Below the pieces are notes generated by a model. It saw nothing but the letters and a program-made list of their open reading frames with translations, did not search any database and was not told the origin of the DNA. From Acidithiobacillus sp. (GTDB lineage: Bacteria > Pseudomonadota > Gammaproteobacteria > Acidithiobacillales > Acidithiobacillaceae), in assembly GCA_028065135.1 (NCBI GenBank), contig JAPTWR010000001.1, positions 1 through 14,490 of the forward strand: a stretch of DNA of 14,490 nucleotides, in the 5' to 3' direction. Shown in pieces: positions 14,255 through 14,490 of this stretch (the stretch's first letter is position 1; each line of letters starts with the position of its first letter). Both the position numbers and the translations under genes were made by a program.

Positions 14255-14490
14255 CGTCCGCGCAGAAAAAGACGGTCCAGATCGGCCAGCGAAAATTGCA
14301 CGACCGTGGGTCGACCGTGATTGCACTGTCCGAAACGCGGAGTGGCTTCCAGTTGGCGCAGGAGGCTGTTCATTTCTTCCAGGCTGAGGCGACGACTGGT
14401 TTTAATGGCGGCACGGCAAGCCATATCGGCGAGAGCGGCATCGCTGTCCTTCCCGGTCCAGGCCGACTCCTCGGCCAGGAGGTCGGCGAC
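14251..14490 (-). CDS. mutL: MutL, DNA mismatch repair protein (C-terminal end, runs off the right edge)
   Basis: The last 79 codons of mutL are visible. MutL links mismatch recognition by MutS to strand removal. The C-terminal dimerisation domain is recognised from [39 protein letters not shown] and the ending [12 protein letters not shown], which match the usual C-terminus of the family. The QCNHGRPT motif is intact, as in MutL proteins that have the endonuclease-type C-terminal layout, but the DQHA metal-binding region lies outside the window, so endonuclease activity cannot be judged. Its stop overlaps the miaA start by four bases, the conserved mutL-miaA pairing. Confidence 0.95.
   Translation of the reverse strand, partial: VADLLAEESAWTGKDSDAALADMACRAAIKTSRRLSLEEMNSLLRQLEATPRFGQCNHGRPTVVQFSLADLDRLFLRGR

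Noticed and set aside
1..14490. CRISPR arrays, tRNA or rRNA genes, insertion sequences, prophage or toxin-antitoxin modules
   Set aside because: I looked for spaced repeats, transposase motifs, terminal repeats and RNA-gene signatures and saw none. The window is nearly filled by core genes.

Overview
The window carries 17 protein genes, two of them cut by the window edges, and all lie on the minus strand. In transcription order (right to left) they are mutL (3' part), miaA, ndk, rlmN, pilF, rodZ, ispG, hisS, yfgM, bamB, der, a small membrane protein of unknown function, sixA, a DsrE-family protein, pstS, pstC and pstA (5' part). The protein sequences and the run rodZ-ispG-hisS-yfgM-bamB-der point to a gammaproteobacterium-like Gram-negative cell with an outer membrane and type IV pili. 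The moderately high GC content and the style of the proteins suggest an Acidithiobacillus-type chemolithotroph. That is an impression from memory and was not tested by a search. No rRNA, tRNA, CRISPR, insertion sequence or prophage feature was seen.

Region 1 (about 3355-14490) is a long, tightly packed block of core genes. Most junctions overlap by about 1-30 bases (ATGA or GTGA overlaps at mutL/miaA, rlmN/pilF, hisS/yfgM and yfgM/bamB), abut, or are separated by only 10-32 bases, so translational coupling is likely along much of the block. It covers mismatch repair (mutL), tRNA and rRNA modification (miaA, rlmN), nucleotide balance (ndk), type IV pilus assembly (pilF), cell shape (rodZ), isoprenoid synthesis (ispG), histidyl-tRNA charging (hisS), envelope assembly (yfgM, bamB) and 50S ribosome maturation (der). 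The only clear internal break is the 137-base gap between miaA and ndk, which holds a plausible sigma-70 promoter. The block ends with an unrecognised four-helix membrane protein and a SixA-type phosphohistidine phosphatase that overlaps it.

Region 2 (about 2865-3382) is a single-gene unit. It encodes a small DsrE-family protein with a strong ribosome binding site, its own promoter whose perfect TATAAT lies inside a perfect inverted repeat at the end of sixA, and a terminator-like hairpin behind it.

Region 3 (1-2811) is the start of a phosphate-uptake operon, pstS-pstC-pstA. Upstream of pstS are four consecutive 11-base units that form two tandem Pho boxes, with a -10 element at the spacing expected for PhoB-activated promoters, so induction by phosphate starvation is well supported. 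A stable hairpin between pstS and pstC probably keeps the binding protein in excess over the membrane subunits. The operon should continue to the left with the rest of pstA and probably pstB and phoU, which lie outside the window.

Most of the window is ordinary core genome, and no clearly new system was found. The points most worth a second look are the dyad over the DsrE promoter, the small membrane protein with an apparent internal duplication, the quadruple Pho repeat and the pstS/pstC hairpin.
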